Assembly (NCBI GenBank): GCA_946902875.1
Contig: OX336344.1
Coordinates: 15,149,791-15,213,790 of the forward strand
Source: Nematopogon swammerdamellus
Taxonomy: Eukaryota; Arthropoda; Insecta; Lepidoptera; Adelidae
Direction: 5' to 3'
DNA: 64,000 nt
Notes under the pieces: generated by a model
Databases searched by the model: none
Seen by the model: only the letters and a program-made list of their open reading frames with translations
Told to the model about the DNA's origin: nothing
Shown: piece by piece, positions 23,650 to 34,589 of the stretch
Position numbering within the stretch: position 1 is the stretch's first letter
How the letters are laid out: every line of letters starts with the position of its first letter
Made by a program: the position numbers and the translations under genes

Positions 23650-24490
23650 ACTATTAATTAGCTTACAGAAATTATTTTTTTTAACGGACGGACGTGGAAA
23701 TTGGTTATCTGGTACGGGTAAAAATTAGTCTTTCGCAATTTCCTGCTCTAATTTTCGAAGTTTGAAGGTGTAGTGTAGATGTTTTTAAATAAATAGTAAC
23801 TTTGCGAAAATAAAAGTAAAGTAAATATGTAATAAATTTTACTGAAAATGTGGTTCTCGATTTTCGATTTCGCTGCTAGTGCATAGCCCTCCGGACTTCG
23901 TGAAAGTGATTATGTAAATCAATTTAGAGGAAATTGCCCTCATCACTGACTTTCCAGAGGGCTGGCGGCTTCTATACCGTTCATGTGTGTGGATGCCGCG
24001 AAACAAAGAATATAGATAGATGGTACGGTGCATATGAGCAGAGTTTTCAGCTAAGAAGTCTCACTAAAGGGTTTGATTGCTCACTTGCTAATTTGAGTGT
24101 ATGTGGATATATTCGAGGAAAAATTTATAATTTTTTCTGCCGACTAAGAAGTTGGCCTCCAACCTACGCTGCACATGCAGAGCGAACAACTGAAAAATCG
24201 TCCGTGCGTTAAACACCTCAGCGACTAAACAGTTGGGTTGGAGAGAAATCGGCCGCGACACTGAGAATTTTTTTTCACTAAACTGTTTAGTAAAGTAGTT
24301 TTTTACTCAAATTTGGTACGTTCTAAATAAAGTTACCTAAACCGGTTTAGTGGCGACAAATAACCATTTATAATTAATTTTAGAGTATTTCCGTGCACGA
24401 GGTAGGAACTTAAGAGCTGTAATAATAAAATATTCATAATCCCACTTTTCCTTATGACTACACACCCCACTACTATTACTTTTCTTTTCC
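23650..24490. other. Region 3' of the AIG1-like gene
   Basis: The minus-strand 3' untranslated region of the AIG1-like gene must lie in the right part of this stretch. I cannot place its cleavage site: no clear AATAAA on the minus strand is close to the stop. No other gene is supported. Confidence 0.4.
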
Positions 24491-24493
24491 ATA

Positions 24494-24770
24494 TCACGAT
24501 GTATGATTCCTACCATTAACGTCTTCGCCATTTTGGTTCCCATTAAACCCATTTGTGGCATCTCTCTTATATTTAATTTTTACGTTATAATATGCTGGCG
24601 GTTTGCCTTTAGTGTCTTCGTACAGATATTTAAACAAAGGCCATTGAAGTTCATACAGGATTTGAAACATGGCACTAAATTTGACTTGCCACAGAACAAT
24701 AAAGGGCCAGCTCATGAGGTAGTAGAAGGGGTAGAGCCAGACCCCGTCCATGAAATATGTCACGTGGTAT
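24494..24770 (-). CDS. AIG1-like terminal coding exon 4
   Basis: The acceptor TTTCTTTCAG precedes ATACCACGTG; 277 nt including the stop. It encodes HVTYFMDGVWLYPF, the last membrane segment and a polar C-terminal tail ending NGRNHTS. Confidence 0.88.
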
Positions 24771-27700
24771 CTGAAAGAAATATTGAAGTTGTTAGTAATA
24801 TCACGGTGCAATTCAATGAAAACGAACAATCAGTTAATCGTGTATCTTGACCAAATACTATAAGAAATTTCACGTGTGTGATAAATTAAATTAAGAAAAA
24901 CTATTACTGAACTGTTGTCCATCAACATTTTCAAGCATTACTTCATAACGAACCATATTTACGGCAAAAATTAAAGAAACAATTCATAATACAACTATGC
25001 AAATAAACATAGAGGTAACTTACATTACGGAGTACCCGTAAACAGCAATAAAGAAGACCTTATAGTAAGACTCTGGCTTGGGGTATGGTCGGGGTTGGAT
25101 GAGAATCTCCGCCACCAGCACGATCAAGATCCAACTGTGGACAGCCTGGTTCAGCCACCAAGGCATCACGGTGTCGAAGACGAGAGGATACACGTACTCC
25201 CGGTCAGCGAAGTATAGAGACCAAAATACGATGAAGACGTACTGGAAAAAAAACACATATAAACTAAAAATGTAAGACCTAGCTTAAAAATATAACCGAA
25301 ATTGAAGGGGAAATATCTTGAGGTAAATGGGGCAGCCGGATGACGGGATAACTTAAACTACCCCATGAATAGAATATAATACTTTATTGCACAACTACAA
25401 AGCAGCAATACATAGAACATTTCTACATAAATATTGTAAGCGATATCGTCTACTGTCAATAAAAATAGCATAAATTACGCTCATCTAGCCAAACATGGAC
25501 CATTTTTAGGGTTCGGTACCTCAAAAGAGGAAAAATCGCGGGTTAATAGCCTTTCCCCAGCAACATTAGTCCACCTCCAAGCCGGACTGGCACCTCCTCG
25601 GCGCGGGCGGTGAAATTGGCAGCGCCTGAGGTTTCGACACCCAGTTCGGAAGCAATAAAAAAAACGGAACCCTATAGGACCACTCCTGTGTCTGTCTGTC
25701 TGTCCGTCTGTCACAGCTTATTTTGTCTGAATCAACTGGATAAAAAAAATTACATTTGGTACATAATATAAAGTTTGATGGCCCAATCACGGGCGTATAG
25801 CGTAAATAAAAGAATTTCGATTTTGGGGATCAATTTTGGGGGACTAATCAGCAAGTTTAAAAAAAATCTATTTCAAGTGTATTATGTGACAAATCAAGAA
25901 TAGTTCTCGTACAAATCTCCGAAACTACTGAGTCTAAAATTTCCAAAAAAAATTTGAATATAGGGCCTTTCTTATAATTTACAGGAAAAGCTAAGGTAAA
26001 GTCCTAAGTCTTAAAGTTTTCACGGAAAAGGGAATGGTAACGAACCCTCTCCACGCGAGATCAACTCGTACTTGACCGCTTTTTTATATCTTGTCCAGTT
26101 GGCCGTTTGTAACGATTGCGGCTTTGTCCCAAGAAGGGTATAAACATTCCAAAATCGTTCAAGCTATAAAACATTAAGTCATCGTGTAAATCCACGGCTG
26201 AACATACGCCTCTGCAATTTTCCTCCAGTTCTCCCTGCCTCCAGCGGTACGGAACCAACTACTGGTTGCCTCCGGTGTACTGGCATAGAAAACAGTAAAG
26301 GTCAACTCACCAATGTAAAGGGGAACACGAGCGCGTGGAACACTGTCTCACGAAATTGGGCCCACGCTCTGCTGATCTTCTGGTTTTTCCATTCCGCCAC
26401 ATCACATCGCAGAGAAGCCACCAGGAAGGCAAATTGGAAACCCTGGAACCATAAGATATGAGTAGACTGTGAATTCAGAAACTTCCCGCATCCATTCATC
26501 AGATGATAATTTCTGGAAAGTAAATAATAATATTATTATCCTTATTCTTTTAAATAAAAACATAATGTCATCGTTCTTTTTAGTTAAAAACCGACTCCAA
26601 CCTCTCAAGTACCTGCTTTCCAACATAAAATGAATCATCGAAATCGGTTGGTGTGATATAGAATTATTCACCCATTTGTTATGCACATGCTTAAGCAAAT
26701 TATTAAGAGATTGATGATTTATCATTTTCTCATGGATCCTATCATCAAGGTCGGATCAACCCTAAGGTACCTCCTTTCCAATAAAGAAATAATCATCGAA
26801 ATATTACATTATTAGAATTATTCGCCCATTTGTTATGCACATGCTTAAGCAAATTATTAAGAGATTGATGATTATCATTTTCTCATGGATCCTATCATCA
26901 GAACTTGACCAAATTTATATCGTAAGGTCGGATCACCCCTAAGTTATATCCTTTCCAATAAGGAAATAATCATCGAAATCGGTCCACGTGGTAAAGAATT
27001 ATCGCTGAACATATATTTGCGAGAATTATAATACCATCGTACTTTTTGGTACAAGATATGTTTACATAGAGAGATCATAGTATTGAACGTATAAAGACTA
27101 GCAAAGAATTCAAAACTGCCATGCATTAAGTACATAAACATTCAGTTCTTCCTGTTGGAAATCGTCCCGGCTTCACTGAGAGAACTAACCAAGAAGCACG
27201 CACTATTTTTCACTATTTTCACAATTTCGTTTGGTTGTAGAAATCTTAAATCAAAACAGAATTCGAAACCCTAGGAAGGTAGGTAAAAAAATGTTGTTTT
27301 TGAAGAATGTCTAGTTAAACAGACGGTGTAACAAGAAGCAAAACAGGCAAATTACACATACGTACTCGTGCTGTTTTCATCTCGACGGAGAAGGCTTGCG
27401 GCGAAAATTTACATAAAATCTCATTAGCATAATCTTGGCTTACATGTTGCTTACGTACTCTTCGCGATGTGGTCAATTAGTTGGCATCTGTACTGATTGG
27501 ATGGTTGCTTTTGTACCACAACCTTATACAGGCTTATAAATTAAATTTTAAGCAGGAAAAACAGTTCAACTAAGGGTAAGCTTCAGAAATAGGAAATAAA
27601 CCTTGTTTTAGTATGCTTTTTGTCAATTATTAATGAGTTCAAAGCAATTGCAGACTTCTTCCTTAGGCAATTACTTATTTACATTTGATTCGGTGGACCT

Positions 27701-29330
27701 GCAGTTTTACGTGGAATCCGAGACTAACTTACAAGAGTATTTTTAAGCTTGATTATAGTAAGATAAAACGATAGAAATACGTAATCCACAAACGTTTTAG
27801 AAAAAAAAAAACACTCAAAATACTTTACACGAAGTGCAAAGGCCCTACTACAGTTTCTTCCAGCCAACCATGGAATGTTTGAAATTCGCATGTAGGTAGT
27901 GGAATATTGTGGAATGTAGCGGAATATAGCAAGAATTCAGTGTGATTTGACAAATTATAATTACACTAAAATATGTGTATTTTTATAATATTTTTTTATT
28001 AGAAACGTCGTCGGTCTTTAAAAGTTCTTTGGTAATTTTCGTAGTCGTCAATGACATACATCAAGAACGTTCTTTTACAGTACAGGGTTAGCAGAAGGTG
28101 TACTGAAGTTAACCGAATGGTTGACTTCGAAATATAAATAACTCTAAGCCGATTTTCCTAATCAGAATATATTATCCCCGGCGATCCTATAATATATCCG
28201 CACGTGAGCAACCCCGTACACAATTTCAGATCCAGAGAAGGTCAGCGATAGGCTAAAGTAATATATGTATAAGTCAAGGGAGAGAAGGCCTGGATGAGGA
28301 GTTTAAGGAGCAGCAAAATGGCAAATTACATATTTCTTACAAATTATATATTACATTGTGATTTTGCAAGAAAGTTACTCAAGCGGTTTCTTCTAGTAAA
28401 ATATCTAAAGCATTTTATTAGATAATATTTATTGTTGGAAAACATGATCTGAAGAACTTCCCTCGTTAAAAAACCAATCAAACATAACAATACCATACGA
28501 TACGATGACATACGATTGTTTTGTCAGTCTCGGTAGCTCAGTGGTGCGGTTGATCGACTGTCGGTCGTGAATCGTGATCTGTCCAGAGCGCGGTCAGTAC
28601 TTGGATGGATGACCGCTCGACCCTTGGAGGCTGACCTTGGATCGCAGTCCACGTAAAACTGTACCCTTCCCTTCTTACCTTACTAGTGGTAGGGTATAAC
28701 CCGCCCGGGTTGGTGCCATCGCGCGGCTATGTAAGTAAGTAGTTTGTGGTGTTCCGTCCAGTTTTGTGTAGCTGACGCGACCAAAAGGAAGCACTGACAG
28801 ACTGGTATCTAGTCAAGATGTAAAGTCAACCAGGTTAAGCAGGTTCCATAAAAAAAAATTATAATACGGGTCTGAGCTCCTTCAAACATAATGTGAAGAT
28901 GCACCTAGCCGGCCGATATGGTGTTCGCAGCCCTCGTAAATATACGAATGCCGGTGGGCACCGTCGGACTACACCTCTGCGTTAGTCTGGGGCGCGTTAT
29001 AATGTCGTGCTTCCCATTAAAAAAAGGATTGTTTTTAATCAAGACGATAATTTATGTCTTATCAAGATTATAAGTACCTACATGTTATATAGGTAGGTAA
29101 TTACTTACAAAATTCCAGTAGGTTAAATATCTGGGCCCATAGTCCATAGCAACTGTGAGGAGTTTATCGTCGTACTTTCTCATAGTCAAGCTCGCAGCAG
29201 TCAACAGAATAAAGCTGTGGTGCAAGAGCGCAGCCCCGTGGAACGCCGTTCGGCAAGTCAGGCGAATGATGTTTTGTGTTTGATCTCCATGGTGTTTAGT
29301 ATTGACATCCATGTTTTGATTTTTCCACAT
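24494..29330 (-). CDS. AIG1/ADTRP-family multi-pass membrane protein (complete gene, 4 coding exons)
   Basis: Spliced from exons 29,330-29,109, 26,442-26,311, 25,241-25,024 and 24,770-24,494, all with GT-AG junctions and compatible phases (0, 0, 2), giving 849 nt and 282 residues. The protein has about six hydrophobic segments and the family landmarks YLTYWNF, FADREYVYP, WWLNQAVHSW and GVWLYPF. Human AIG1 and ADTRP are membrane hydrolases of fatty-acid esters of hydroxy fatty acids that use a conserved Thr and His. Here these are Thr70 and His153, spaced much as in ADTRP, so activity is plausible. The C-terminal tail of about 40 residues is polar, Asn/Lys-rich and longer than in the human proteins. 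Start chosen as the first Met of the open frame before the conserved region; an upstream exon remains possible. Substrate and localisation (probably ER or plasma membrane) are inferred from the family. Confidence 0.88.
25024..25241 (-). CDS. AIG1-like coding exon 3
   Basis: A T-rich acceptor ending CCAG precedes TACGTCTTC, and the donor is TAAT|GTAAGT; 218 nt, phase 0 to 2. It holds the most conserved part of the family: FADREYVYP, PWWLNQAVHSW with His153, and two further hydrophobic segments. Confidence 0.9.
25495..25715 (-). repeat. Dispersed repeat (CGGAACCCTAAA end), reverse copy in AIG1-like intron
   Basis: Plus-strand TAGGGTTCGGTACCTCAAAA at one side and AACGGAACCCTATAGG plus a GTCT microsatellite at the other reverse the arrangement at 5,926-6,055. 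A moderately GC-rich insert of about 130 bp lies between them. Confidence 0.5.
26195..26268 (-). pseudogene. LINE 3'-end remnant in AIG1-like intron
   Basis: On the minus strand it reads GRENWRKIAEAYVQPW, a mutated version of the LINE terminus seen at 8,905 and 13,455. It lies just downstream of exon 2 in the gene direction. Confidence 0.55.
26311..26442 (-). CDS. AIG1-like coding exon 2
   Basis: The acceptor TTATGGTTCCAG precedes GGTTTCCAA, and the donor is TTG|GTGAGT; 132 nt in phase 0-0. It encodes GFQFAFLVASLRCDVAEW through HALVFPFTL, the second and third hydrophobic segments joined by a polar loop. An upstream acceptor (TTTCCAG|AAATT) also exists but would not align with the family. Confidence 0.85.
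26585..27010. repeat. 154-bp tandem duplication in AIG1-like intron
   Basis: The phrase from TAGAATTATTC through CATTTGTTATGCACATGC to CTCATGGATCCTATCATC occurs at about 26,660-26,750 and again 154 bp later with only a few changes. A third, diverged half-unit (TTTCCAATAAGGAAATAATC) follows. It contains ATCATCGAAATCGGT-type phrases of the GAAGTCGGTT repeat family. Confidence 0.7.
27011..28520. other. AIG1-like intron 1, no further element recognised
   Basis: AT-rich intronic DNA. A short piece of SINE family 1 (GCAGTTTTACGTGGAATCCG) is visible near 27,700. Confidence 0.45.
28523..28850 (+). mobile_element. Chimeric SINE family 1, forward copy with promoter head
   Basis: The only plus-oriented copy. 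It starts GTCAGTCTCGGTAGCTCAGT, where TAGCTCAGTGG fits a tRNA-type A box, then GGTCAGTACTTGGATGGATG, which resembles the 3' part of 5S rRNA, then the GCCCGGGTTGGTGCC body and a final CCATAAAAAAAA tail. It lies in the first intron of the AIG1-like gene, antisense to it. It is not a tRNA gene: no cloverleaf can be drawn. Confidence 0.8.
29109..29330 (-). CDS. AIG1-like coding exon 1
   Basis: Encodes residues 1-74, from MWKNQNM to YLTYWNF, and ends in phase 0 at a consensus donor (TTTT|GTAAGT). It carries the first hydrophobic segment and catalytic-type Thr70. A second in-frame Met at residue 7 is an alternative start. Confidence 0.85.
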
Positions 29331-30369
29331 ATTTAATACAATGAGATAATGATAAAGATCTGTTCACTGTTTTCTTACTTTAAATCATGTTCTTGTGATT
29401 TAACACTGATAGTATTTGGCTCCGTTATACATTTAAAAGTTAATGTATGTAATGTTATTCTCTTATGGATCAAAATACGACAAAATTCTATAATCACTCA
29501 TGGTTATTGTAAATTATTATATTACACAAAATAATTTTCTATTGATTTTTATTCAATTGTCAATTAGTATAGTATAAAATGTATTATTTGTATGTAATAT
29601 GTATGTTTTATATGTACATGTAAGTGTATGTATATGTTTGTATTTTATAACGATGATTCTTAGACATTTTTTTAAACACAACACTTAGTTTTTTTTTCTC
29701 ATATGCTAATAGTTAAAGAGTCTTTATGTTAATACCAGTATTTTCTTTGTGTCATTTATTTAAATAGGCAAAGCGGGCTCCGTGTTCGATGTTGACTAAC
29801 CGACTGTTTCATAAATCAATGATTATGCCTGAGAATTGTTAGCCTGAAGCATTGCCGTCGCTTCTAGGGTTGCGTAGGCGGTCCAGGTGTGTCCGTCCAG
29901 TGTCTCTGTCCTATATATATCCTATAGCTCTCTAGGTACTCTGCGTCATCTTTTTATGTTCGTTGTTTTCACATAGAGAAAGAAGGTTTGTAGAGTAGAG
30001 TAAGCTGATAGATGGCTCATGGATGATTTTCATTTCACGGACAAAGCAAGTAAGATCTATTTAACATTTCAAAAAAACGAAAATTCGGCTAGTATTTTTT
30101 GATATAACTATTTCATACTTACAACAAAATTGTGTACAGTTTGTTGGCCGCACCAGAACTACAAAACCCTTTATGTGTGTGCAGCCTAAGGCCCTAACTC
30201 CTTGAACCTCCTGTGACCTAGACGTGACAATCACTTTAATACGTAAGTGGTACCTACTTAGATAGGTATTATGATTTCTATATTTAATTTATTTTTCCGA
30301 TAAAACCTTTATATTTTTCCGAGAGTTCATATTATTGTTTATTGTTGCTATTAGTTCGATAGCAAAGTT
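29331..30369. other. Upstream of the AIG1-like start; putative 5' region
   Basis: AT-rich with repeated TATG/TGTA tracts (29,580-29,650). The promoter of the minus-strand gene may lie here or further right, but no TATA/initiator pair is convincing. Confidence 0.35.
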
Positions 30370-30480
30370 TCTTCTTCGCTGTGATAATCGAACTGGCAAA
30401 ATGCAAAATGTTAAAATATTACGAATCCGAGTGCAGTGTACTTACTGTCTATGGATGATGAATAAAGAATAAAATATTAC
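30370..30480 (+). repeat. Dispersed repeat with TAATCGAACTGG, copy 2
   Basis: TTTCTTCTTCGCTGTGATAATCGAACTGG, split here as TTTCTTCTTCGCTG then TGATAATCGAACTGG, followed by GAGTGCAGTG and GAATAAAGAATAAA, matches the order in the copies at 23.5, 32.5 and 51.5 kb. Confidence 0.45.
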
Positions 30481-30484
30481 ACTT

Positions 30485-31920
30485 ACGAAGAAGAATTGGC
30501 AAGAAACTTCGCATGGTATTTTTTTTAATACATATTACAAGTATTTTAGTGACCATATACATAGTAACATCGCCTATAAATGCTGTAATCTAGCTAGACT
30601 ATCAGCTAGACGGCAATTTGGAATTTGGAACAACGACATTAACCAGGGTGCGCTTGCACAATTTTGGATACGGAACCATATAAAATTACGACAAGCTTAA
30701 TTTGCTCGCTTTATTTGGTGTATCCAGCGGACCTTCCATCTAATCAGATAGCATTAATTATATACCCTTAAGATAGCATGAAATATGCAGCCTATAATAT
30801 TTTTAAAGAAAATTGAAAACCTATACTACGTAACATAAAATAGAAACATAGGTAATATATAAAGTAAATTAACCAATAACCTATAAATAAAAATATTCAT
30901 CCATCGTAGGGATCAACGGCATGGCCCCAATCAGATTGATTTAACTGAATAAGATATACCGAACTAATTGTAAACAACTTTTTATAAACAATTTTGAATT
31001 TAGTAAAATATTAAGTAATCCGAACGGGATCCAACGATTTCTCACATTCCAGTTGTTTTTTTTTTCAATGCTACATTGAACCCCCTTTTAATCCTTTTTA
31101 AGGTACGGATCTCTAAAAACACTATAATAATAAAGGTTCGTTTCGTAAATGTCAAATTCAACAACAAAGATTTATCAAAAGGACTGGAAAATTATACTCC
31201 TCATTAGGTTTCCATTTTTTATGTAATGGCGGTTTTGTTCCTGAAATTTTACCTAAAAATGAGGCAGGAGGGAGCGGTTAGCGCTTAAATCTAAGAAGTC
31301 TGACCTTGATATACTTCGTGAGTGTCCGACATGGGCATGACGAACGGCAGGATCGCGTGACGGCTAACTACGGGGCCGCGGCTGGACTGCGTCAGCCAAT
31401 AAAATCTGTCCCAATTTACAAGAAAATAATGCAAATTCCAAGTTATTTGAATAACGTTCGGCACGAACATGAAGATTGGATGTTGACATGTTCCATATAT
31501 TATGTATTTGTTACAGCTAAAACCGGGAGCGAGCGAGACCATACGTTTGGTTGGCCCGAAAAGACGAGCTATAAACCTACACGATGAATAATGGCACTGA
31601 AACGTTTTTAAAACGGGTTATACCGTTAATGTTTTGCGAGTGTTTTGCCTTTAGGCCATTGTTTGAACAATGTGAACCCGGAAACTCGACAGTTCGTGAC
31701 ATTGAAAACTACTTACCTACTGGAAAAATCCTTGACTACCTAATACCCCATTGAGAGGGGTTAAGTTGACAAGACAGTTCAGTGCATACAAAAAACTAAC
31801 CTAAGACCTGTAATGTTATGAGATTAAAAAAAAAAGATACCATTCAGTTCCAACATGCTCGGATGTTCAACAAAAAATGGACACAAAAAAGGATGTTTTT
31901 ATGGATGTTTGTATGGCTTC
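30485..31920. other. Intergenic or intronic stretch
   Basis: No gene supported. On the minus strand at 31,291-31,542 an open frame of 83 codons ends MPMSDTHEVYQ next to a GTCAGA donor-like site; it could be an upstream exon of the AIG1-like gene, but no matching acceptor is visible before exon 1. Confidence 0.3.
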
Positions 31921-31924
31921 GACC

Positions 31925-32075
31925 AAGTACTACATGCGACGTCCCAACTAGGTGTCATGTCAGTGCTCACAGGGTAAACTGAACTGACCAAGAATCGCTG
32001 ACTATTTTCGACCGACTTTTCATTCAGTGCGGTGTTATCATCCGGATCGGCTTCTCTACCGCCTAGTAATACAAG
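31925..32075 (-). mobile_element. Chimeric SINE family 1, degraded copy
   Basis: AACTAGGTGTCATGTCAGTG, a gap, then TTTTCATTCAGTGCGGTG. The body is present but several blocks are deleted. Confidence 0.55.
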
Positions 32076-32454
32076 GGAATGTGGTTTGCCAAAAAAACGG
32101 GAAACTGGTACTGAGGAACCTTACGAAAACCGGTCGACGCCCTGCAATTGAGTTCAATCGAGTCAAGAAGGCACCGTACCTCGCGGATTTCCATAAACAA
32201 GTTGGTGTCAGCGCGCCGGGTCGCATAACAATTGAGCTACAGATCCAGCGCCCGAATTGCATTATCTCGTTGGGCTCGACGCCACGACTGCTTTATGTCG
32301 ATCTGCGGCTGGTTGAATTGAAACACGTGATTATACTCCATAATAATGATTATTGTCTAATGCAGTGTCTACGAGAGTTATCCACACATCTAGCCGTTTT
32401 TATAGTGTTTATAGACTACACACTTTATATTTCCAAGCAAAAAAAAACTCTGCG

Positions 32455-32555
32455 AGGTTTATTACCAGGGTGGGTGGGTGTAATCGAACTGGATAGAATT
32501 TTGACGTTCGAGTGCATTCTAACTGTCATAATAAGGCTCAATAAGCAAAGCAGTA
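32455..32555 (+). repeat. Dispersed repeat with GTGTAATCGAACTGG, copy 3
   Basis: ACCAGGGTGGGTGGGTGTAA, TCGAACTGGATAGAA, TTCGAGTGCATTCTAAC and AATAAGCAAAG keep the same order as the other copies. Confidence 0.5.
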
Positions 32556-32559
32556 AACA

Positions 32560-33365
32560 TACTGTAGTGTTTTCCCATTCTCAGCAATTAAAACTACTTT
32601 GTTCCATATTTTAGGTTAAATGGATTATTTTGAAGTTTCAAAATTACCTTTTAAGCTGTAGAGTCCCGCGTAGCTGGCTAATATGTTTCTTACATTAAAT
32701 TTAAACTTCAATTAAAATATTGAATGAATGAATGAATTATTGAATGAATGAATGAAATATTGAATGAATGATTATTCCATCTATAACTAACCTCAATAAA
32801 TGCTGACGTTGGAATCTCTAGAGACGACTATCACGCATCGACCGAATGTGTCGAACCCCAAACTAATGGTAATTAAATTGGCTGGCGCGGCGGACACTCG
32901 AGTCAGGAGTGCCTCCCTCCCTTGATCGAGAGCTGTCGGGACTCTAACCGGGGACCCTCGTGACGGACACCACAGACGCGGGACCCGACACGGGTCAGCC
33001 GGTCCACGCCTATATAGCATTTGCAGATTCGCTTGATTAGACCGGGCCTATATCGATGTAATGACCAAATTAATTTGCATTCGAGGGCGTCGAATTGATT
33101 TGGGTCCAATTCGATTACATTTAATTCACACAAACAATTTTATCTTATTATCGAAATACCTCTACATTTTCTAAATTGTAAGAATGATATTTCACCGTTT
33201 TTGAAATTAAGTCCTGAATATTTTTTATAGACTGCTTTTTTTTTATTGCTATAGTAATATTTAGTTATAGAACAAACACGATAACTATAAAGCTAGTCAT
33301 GGAAACTATTTGGTAAATTCAATTCACCGCAAATGGCAACGGAAGTGTAGTGTTGTATAGTATTT
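32560..33365. other. Non-coding stretch with a GAAT microsatellite
   Basis: An imperfect (GAAT)n tract lies at 32,722-32,768. The segment 32,800-33,060 is less AT-rich with small overlapping ORFs on the minus strand and no recognised product. Confidence 0.45.
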
Positions 33366-33369
33366 TTAA

Positions 33370-33550
33370 CCCCCGACGAAAAAAACGGAGGGGTGCTATA
33401 AGTTTGACGTGTGTGTGTGTGTGTGGTTGTGTGAGGGTGTGTGTGTGTATGTGTGTGTCTGTCTGTGGCATCGTAGCTCCCAAACGGATGAACCGATTTG
33501 GATGCGGTTTTTTTTATTAGGAAGCTTGTTTAATCGGGATGGTTCTTAGC
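33370..33550 (+). repeat. Dispersed repeat, copy 2 (GGTGCTATAAGTTTGAC type)
   Basis: CCCCCGACGAAAAAAACGGAG opens it in spirit (CCCCCGACG then AAACGGAGGGG), followed by TATAAGTTTGAC, a GT microsatellite at about 33,408-33,460, GGCATCGTAGCTCCCAAACG and GATTTGGATGCGG. It matches 13,735-13,880. Confidence 0.6.
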
Positions 33551-33669
33551 TATGTTTGTAATGAAGTAATAAAGTAATTAAGTAATAAAAATAATAATTA
33601 TCTTAAAAAGTAGACCGATTTGCATGCGGTTTTTTTTTTAAAAGCTTGAAATAAAAGTTAAATTACAAA

Positions 33670-33865
33670 TTTAAAAAACCCCCGACTCTAAAAAAGTCAA
33701 AAATAATTTCCGTTTACTTACTTAAAGGAGTCGGGGGACCGCTAAGTAAATAAAATATAAAAACTCAGAGCTTCGCTTGTATTTACTTAGCGGTTCAACG
33801 ACTCCTTTAAGTAAGTAAACGGAAATTATTTTTGACTTTTTTACAGTCGGGTTTTTTATTTATTT
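33670..33865. mobile_element. Foldback element with CCCCGACT ends
   Basis: The left arm has AAAGTCAAAAATAATTTCCG and TACTTAAAGGAGTCG; the right arm repeats these in reverse complement, and the pairing runs over about 80 bp per arm. The loop holds AGAGCTTCGCTTG. Ends of the AACCCCCGACT/AGTCGGGTTT kind recur in the hairpin at 57,926. Confidence 0.7.
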
Positions 33866-33939
33866 ACGTCCATTAGCGCACCTTTACGTTTATCTTAATT
33901 TGTTTTCTCAACAATATAGTGTTGGTGGTGTTTTTACAT

Positions 33940-34580
33940 TTAACATCCCGAGTAACAATAATTTACTGTTGGCCAGCGGTCGCTAACGGTTGGAGAAGGG
34001 TTGGTAAATGGTTGGTGTTTTGGTCAGCGAAATCCCAACCAAATACCAACCATTATAATGTATATTGTGTACCTAATATTTGCAACCAAATTCCAATTTT
34101 GGGCCAACAATATTTTCGCATCATAATTTTAATTGTCACATTTAATTACGAAAACATTGGATCAAAAATCAGATGGAATGCAGTATAGAGTATGGAATGC
34201 TATCGACTGATCTCGAACAGAACTTCACTTGTATATGATGGATTTGTCAATGAAATCCCAACCAATGGCCAACTATTATACATTGTTTAATTTGTTCAAC
34301 CAAATTCCAACTATGGCCCATCGTACGTTTAATATCGCGAAATTTTCATTTTACAACAAGGGTTGGAATGCTAACGAATAATTTCGAAAAGAACCAAAAT
34401 TTTGTGAGCTGGCAACTGTGAAATTTGCAACTAACAACTAAAAATTGACAACTAAATTGTGTAATTTTTGCAATGAAATCCCAACTTTGGGTAAACAATC
34501 GTTCACCATCGTACGTTTAAGGAATATACTGTGAAAAGTTACGATAAATTAAGTTTGGTCCAACATTAGAGCATAGGTTC
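33940..34580 (+). repeat. Diverged 223-bp tandem repeat, three units
   Basis: GAAATCCCAAC occurs at 34,029, 34,252 and 34,475, exactly 223 bp apart. Each is followed by ATTATA- or AACAATC-type phrases, and the first two units also share CAACCAAATTCCAA. Divergence is high, so this is an old array. Confidence 0.6.
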
Positions 34581-34589
34581 CAACAAATG

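Noticed and set aside
24503..24850. Plus-strand 115-codon ORF opposite the AIG1-like last exon
   Set aside because: Antisense shadow of the real minus-strand exon.
28523..28620. tRNA-like gene start (TAGCTCAGTGG) and 5S-like sequence
   Set aside because: No cloverleaf or 5S fold can be completed; the segment is the head of a repeated SINE.
32027..32614. 195-codon plus-strand ORF, the longest in the window
   Set aside because: It begins inside a degraded SINE and crosses a second dispersed repeat; no recognisable domain and mixed composition. Treated as chance.
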